From: Chloroflexota bacterium
GTDB lineage: Bacteria; Chloroflexota; Dehalococcoidia; UBA6926
Direction of reading: 5' to 3'
Assembly (NCBI GenBank): GCA_026713485.1
Contig: JAPOOK010000037.1
Coordinates: forward strand, 23,805-87,804
Length of the DNA: 64,000 nucleotides
In this document: in pieces, positions 59,968 through 64,000 of the stretch
Layout: every line of letters begins with the position of its first letter
Numbering within the stretch: the first letter of the stretch is position 1
Made by a program: the position numbers and the translations under genes
Notes under the pieces: generated by a model
What the model was told of the DNA's origin: nothing
The model's input: the letters and a program-made list of their open reading frames with translations, nothing else
The model's database searches: none

Positions 59968-60894
59968 TTGAGTAATTCAACTGACATGCCTTCATCCATC
60001 CCGCCAGCCGGGCAGCCCACTGCCCTCCTACAGAAGCTGCATGATGGCGAGTTCGTGACGACGGTTGAGGTCCATCCTCCGCGCGGGTACTCGCTTGATC
60101 GAACGCTGGCCAGCCTAAAGGGGCTCTTGGAAAAGGTCCGAATCGATGCCTTCAATGCTACCGACGTGCCATTGGCACAGGCCCGAATGAGCGCAGTTGC
60201 CTTGAGTGTCCTCTTGCAGCGGCACACGGGGGTCGAGGCGATTCTTCACGTGGGGACGCGCAACCGCAATGTGCTGGCAATCCACACCGACCTCATTGGG
60301 GCGCACGCGCTCAACGTTCGCAATACCTTCGTTTTTTGGGGAGACAATCCAACCATTGGCGATTACCCACAGGCGAGCAGCCTTTCCGACGTGACATCCT
60401 CCCAGTTGATCAACGCGCTCAGCCGCCTGAACGCGGGTGAGGAGGTTGCGGGTCACACGTTGCCGGAGCCAACATCGTTCGCAATCGCCTGCGCCCTTAG
60501 TCCCAACACGCCGCACATTGATGAAGAGATTACGAGCCTGCAACGCAAGGTTGAGGCTGGAGCCCAATACATCTTGACGCAAACGGTTTTTGATCCTGCG
60601 CCGGTACGCCGATTCCACGATCTACTTGGCGGATTTCCGCTACCGGTAGTGCTCGGTGTTCTGCCGCTGCAGAGCGCCCGCCATGCGGAGTTTCTCCATA
60701 ACAACGTCCCGGGGATGGTGATTCCCGAATCGATACGACAGCGGCTGCACGCTGCGGGTGACAATGGCCGCGCGGAAGGGGCGGCTATCGCGCGGGAACT
60801 TATTGAGGAAACACGCGGAATGATTGCCGGCGTCTACATGATCCCGTCATTCGGGCGATATGATATCGTGGCGGACGTATTGGCGGACAACTAG
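59968..60894 (+). CDS. methylenetetrahydrofolate reductase family
   Basis: FVTTVEVHPPRG, TDVPLAQARMSAVALSVLLQ, RKVEAGAQYILTQTVFDPAPVRRF. Confidence 0.88.
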   Translation: MSNSTDMPSSIPPAGQPTALLQKLHDGEFVTTVEVHPPRGYSLDRTLASLKGLLEKVRIDAFNATDVPLAQARMSAVALSVLLQRHTGVEAILHVGTRNRNVLAIHTDLIGAHALNVRNTFVFWGDNPTIGDYPQASSLSDVTSSQLINALSRLNAGEEVAGHTLPEPTSFAIACALSPNTPHIDEEITSLQRKVEAGAQYILTQTVFDPAPVRRFHDLLGGFPLPVVLGVLPLQSARHAEFLHNNVPGMVIPESIRQRLHAAGDNGRAEGAAIARELIEETRGMIAGVYMIPSFGRYDIVADVLADN

Positions 60895-60898
60895 TCGG

Positions 60899-61432
60899 TC
60901 ACAGGTGCATGAGCGTGTGGACGGGATAGTCCCCCAAAAGCGCACGCCCCGATAGCTCGGCCAGTTCAATCAGAACCGTTGCTCCGACCGTTATTCCACC
61001 CGCCTTGTGAACGAGACCTTCCGCCGCCTTCAACGTCCCGCCCGTTGCAAGCAGATCATCCACCAGCACAGCTCGCTGTCCCGGATGGATGCCGTCCTCA
61101 TGCATCTCAACCGTGGCTGATCCGTATTCCAGCGCGTACTCGATGCTGACCGTCTTATAGGGAAGTTTGCCTACTTTGCGAACGGGAATAAGGGGCACAT
61201 CCAGAGCTCGCGCCATCGGCGCGCCGAAAAGGTAACCGCGCGCCTCCACGGCGACGATGACGTCAAGCGGCATGGTTCCGGCGGCTTGCGTCATCCTGTC
61301 GATGGCCCACGCGAAGCCCACAGGATCAAGCAGGAGCGGTGTGATATCACGAAATAGGATTCCCTCTTCGGGAAAGTCGGGGATCTCTCGAATCAGGTGC
61401 TCATAGCTTGTAACGCTCCCCGCACTCGTCAT
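60899..61432 (-). CDS. apt: adenine phosphoribosyltransferase
   Basis: IREIPDFPEEGILFRDITPLLLDP, EARGYLFGAPMA, AVLVDDLLATGGTLKAAEGLV PRPP motif; start trimmed to MTSAGSV. Confidence 0.94.
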   Translation of the reverse strand: MTSAGSVTSYEHLIREIPDFPEEGILFRDITPLLLDPVGFAWAIDRMTQAAGTMPLDVIVAVEARGYLFGAPMARALDVPLIPVRKVGKLPYKTVSIEYALEYGSATVEMHEDGIHPGQRAVLVDDLLATGGTLKAAEGLVHKAGGITVGATVLIELAELSGRALLGDYPVHTLMHL

Positions 61433-61502
61433 TCTGGCAACCCTCCCAATGCTCACGTGTGTATCATCCATCGTGTCATGTAGGGCGTTATCGGCACAAG
61501 GG

Positions 61503-62879
61503 ATGACAGGGGGATTGATGGCCAATTCACAGGCCGATGCGGCAAGTAGGAATTGGGTTGCGGTGGTGCTGGCGGCGGGGAGGGGGAGTCGGATGGGGAC
61601 TTCTCTGCCGAAGGTGCTGCACGCGGTGGGGGGAGTGTCGATCATACGTCGAGTATTAGATTCGCTTTCCGGCGCAGCCCTGTCTGATGTGTCGATTGTC
61701 AGGGACGATTCCGGGGCGCTGCCGGAGGCGCTCGGGCTCATTTACCCGTATGTCGTGCAGTCTTCGCCAAATGGGACTGGTGGAGCGCTTGCAGCTTATC
61801 TGAATGAGTCTGCACCAAGCACAGGTCATCTATTGGTTATCAATGCTGATTTGCCGCTGATTACGTCCGACTTCTTAACCAGGCTCAAGGATTCTCACGG
61901 CTTTCGGCCGGATGTTGCTGTTACGTTTTTCACAATGCAGACATCGAATGACACGAATTACGGGCGGATTCTGCGTTTTAAGGACGGAAATGTGGCAGAA
62001 ATCGTGGAGGCCGGCGATCCGCGGCACGCGGACGCGCCGGCGGAGGGTAATGCCGGGGTTTACGCCCTCGATCTTGAGTGGGCGAGGTCGGCGATGGACC
62101 GGCTGCCGCAGCACGAGGACGGGGAGTATTACATCACTGACCTAGTCAAGCTGGCGGTGGCAGACGGGCGTGGTGTTGAGACGGTGTCGATCGATGCCGA
62201 GGAGGCGATTGGGGTGAACACTTTGGTGGACCTAGCGGAGGCGGAACGGGCGGCACGACGTCGGACGCTGGAGGAGTTCATGCTGTCCGGCGTGACGATC
62301 GTCGACCCGTCGTCAACATACATCGATTCGACGGTGACGATTGCGGCGAACACGGTGATCCGTCCGAATACGCATATCACGGGGGCATCGGTCATCGGGG
62401 CGGGGTGCGAGATTGGGCCGGACACGCACATCGTGGAGTCGGTCATCGGGGAACGGTGCGTCGTGCGGGGGTCGTGGCTGGACGAGGTGACGCTGGAGGA
62501 CGGCGTGTCCGTGGGGCCATTCGCGCGGTTGAGGCCAGGAACGCACATCGGGCGGGAGGCCCACATCGGGAGCTTTGGGGAGATCAAGGCGAGTCGGATC
62601 GGGAGCCGGACGGCAATGGGACATTTCGGGTACGTGGGCGATGCCGACGTGGGTGACGACGTGAACATCGGCGCGGGTGCGGTGACGTGCAATTACGACG
62701 GGCAGGAGAAGCATCGAACGGTCGTTGGCGACGGGGCGTTCATCGGCAGCGGCTCCCTTCTTGTGGCGCCGGTGGATGTTGGGGGCAAGGCGTACACGGC
62801 GGCTGGGGCGGTCGTAACGCGCAACGTGGCGGCGGGCACGACGGTTGCGGGGGTTCCGGCGGAGTACATCAGTCGGTAG
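61503..62879 (+). CDS. glmU: bifunctional UDP-GlcNAc pyrophosphorylase/GlcN-1-P N-acetyltransferase
   Basis: VVLAAGRGSRMGTSLPKVLH nucleotidyltransferase motif, C-terminal hexapeptide left-handed beta-helix, NYDGQEKHRTVVGDGAFIGSGSLLVAPV. Confidence 0.93.
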   Translation: MTGGLMANSQADAASRNWVAVVLAAGRGSRMGTSLPKVLHAVGGVSIIRRVLDSLSGAALSDVSIVRDDSGALPEALGLIYPYVVQSSPNGTGGALAAYLNESAPSTGHLLVINADLPLITSDFLTRLKDSHGFRPDVAVTFFTMQTSNDTNYGRILRFKDGNVAEIVEAGDPRHADAPAEGNAGVYALDLEWARSAMDRLPQHEDGEYYITDLVKLAVADGRGVETVSIDAEEAIGVNTLVDLAEAERAARRRTLEEFMLSGVTIVDPSSTYIDSTVTIAANTVIRPNTHITGASVIGAGCEIGPDTHIVESVIGERCVVRGSWLDEVTLEDGVSVGPFARLRPGTHIGREAHIGSFGEIKASRIGSRTAMGHFGYVGDADVGDDVNIGAGAVTCNYDGQEKHRTVVGDGAFIGSGSLLVAPVDVGGKAYTAAGAVVTRNVAAGTTVAGVPAEYISR

Positions 62880-63057
62880 GCGGTAGGCAGTGCCTACGGC
62901 CAGGGTTCGCGATCAGGGATTGATTGGGATGGAGGATTGGCACGCCGCGTTCCGGCGTGTGCCCTCATACCTCGCCGCCTCTATAATGGCGCAACAGGAC
63001 GGCACATTTGGTGACTGCTCTTTGCAGGCTAAATGAGCGCCGCAGGGAGTCGATGGA

Positions 63058-63360
63058 ATGGCGACGATACGGGCGAGATATGAGAAGGGCGTCCTGACGC
63101 CACTTGAACCTCTTGATCTGGAAGAGGGGAAAGAGGTGGTGGTGTCCGTTGAGGATGTGGCAGCAGGGACCGACAAGAATCACGTTAATGCGTCTGCGTC
63201 ACCGGAGAGTTCGTCGGGCTCGCGTGGGCTGACTGGCATTGTCGAACGAGTGAAGGAGCTCCAAGAGTCCATGCCGCCAGAGGAGTTCGACGGTGTTCCC
63301 TCTGATGGCGCCAAGAATTTCAAGCATTATCTTTATGGCCATCCCAGGGTTGAGGACTGA
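63058..63360 (+). CDS. DUF104/AF2212-like antitoxin
   Basis: ATIRARYEKGVLTPLEPLDLEEGKEVVVSVE typical N-terminus; abuts a PIN gene. Confidence 0.82.
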   Translation: MATIRARYEKGVLTPLEPLDLEEGKEVVVSVEDVAAGTDKNHVNASASPESSSGSRGLTGIVERVKELQESMPPEEFDGVPSDGAKNFKHYLYGHPRVED

Positions 63361-63786
63361 TGCCCCCAGTTTTCGCAGATGCCGGCTACTGGATCGCGCT
63401 TTGGGACCCGGAAGATTCGCTCCATGAGCACGCCGCAGCCGTTGCCGAAGGCGTTGGGCCCGATACGATCGTAACAACTCAGTTGGTACTAATCGAGGCA
63501 CTCAATTACATGTCCGGCCGTGGTGAGTTTCGTCGCAGGCTCGCTGCTCAGATGGTGAATGAGCTAGTGGAAGATCCCAGCGTCGAAGTTGTTCATCACT
63601 CCTCTGCTGAGTTCCGGGCTGCGCTAGAGCGGTACGTCTCTCGGAGTGACCATACCTGGGGTTTTACTGATTGCGTCAGTTTTCTCGTGATGGAGGAACG
63701 CGGGATAACTGGAAGCGCTGGCCTATGACCGCGATTTCGAGCAAGCAGGCTTTGCCGCGCTGCTCAGAGGCGATCAGGACTCGTGA
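63360..63786 (+). pseudogene. PIN-domain (VapC-like) toxin with apparent +1-nt frameshift near 63711
   Basis: FADAGYWIALWDPEDSLHEHA, TTQLVLIEALNYMSG, WGFTDCVSFLVMEERGIT; frame 1 stops at 63728, but deleting one G gives ITEALAYDRDFEQAGFAALLRGDQDS* to 63786. Confidence 0.75.
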
Positions 63787-63804
63787 CCTCCGGTAGCTTC
63801 TTTA

Positions 63805-63836
63805 GTCCTTCCCTCATTTAGGGGAAGGGGATTTTG
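63805..63836 (+). terminator. stem-loop followed by a short T-run downstream of the toxin gene
   Basis: CCTTCCC-TCATTTAG-GGGAAGG then GGATTTTG. Confidence 0.5.
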
Positions 63837-63872
63837 TGGCCGAGTTCCGGCTTAGGCGGGCAATTGAGATTT

Positions 63873-63984
63873 TAGATTCCTCGGCTGCGCTCGGAATGAC
63901 ATGGGGGGGGGTCACCCTTCGATAGGCTCCGGGGGAACGGGGGGGTTCTCGATTCCCGCCTGCGCGGGAATGACGGGGGGGGGG
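63873..63984. repeat. two related intergenic repeat units ending in GGAATGAC plus a poly-G run
   Basis: 63873-63911 agattcctcggctgcgctcggaatgacatggggggggg; 63948-63984 ctcgattcccgcctgcgcgggaatgacgggggggggg; second contains a perfect 8-bp stem. Confidence 0.65.
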
Positions 63985-64000
63985 ACTAGGGGGATTGGGT

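Noticed and set aside
61433-61741. N-terminal extension of the apt ORF
   Set aside because: Overlaps the glmU start on the other strand and lacks Apt similarity; ATG at 61432 gives a normal-length Apt.

Overview
This is a gene-dense 64 kb bacterial chromosomal window with few intergenic gaps. Gene content (a TIGR03662/TIGR03663-like membrane pair, a complex I cluster without nuoEFG, a fused KorA) suggests Chloroflexota, but that is inference. Main blocks: fused 2-oxoacid:ferredoxin oxidoreductase korAB, with MidA/NDUFAF7-like and RidA genes; a membrane glycosyltransferase/flippase-like cluster running out of birA-VTT-hisG-hisD-ftsY; a nuoM-ABCDHIJKL-N cluster without nuoEFG, whose NuoI has a repeat-bearing C-terminal tail and which is followed by a double HicB-like gene; Tat genes; two Yip1-like paralogs; purC/purS and hisB/hisC; a MacB-like ABC module; thioredoxin/glutaredoxin; CCA-adding enzyme, OGG-like glycosylase, DnaQ-DinG helicase and PHP protein; four tRNAs (Glu, Thr, Leu, Gln); an operon of STAS, REC-PP2C, RsbW-like kinase, Leu-type binding lipoprotein and histidine kinase; and epimerase, MTHFR, apt, glmU and a DUF104-like/PIN toxin-antitoxin pair whose toxin carries an apparent 1-nt frameshift. 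The strongest candidates for an under-described system are the binding-protein/histidine-kinase/partner-switching operon (52.8-58.5 kb) and the complex I locus with the NuoI tail and double HicB-like gene. All family calls come from motif recognition by eye; no searches were run.
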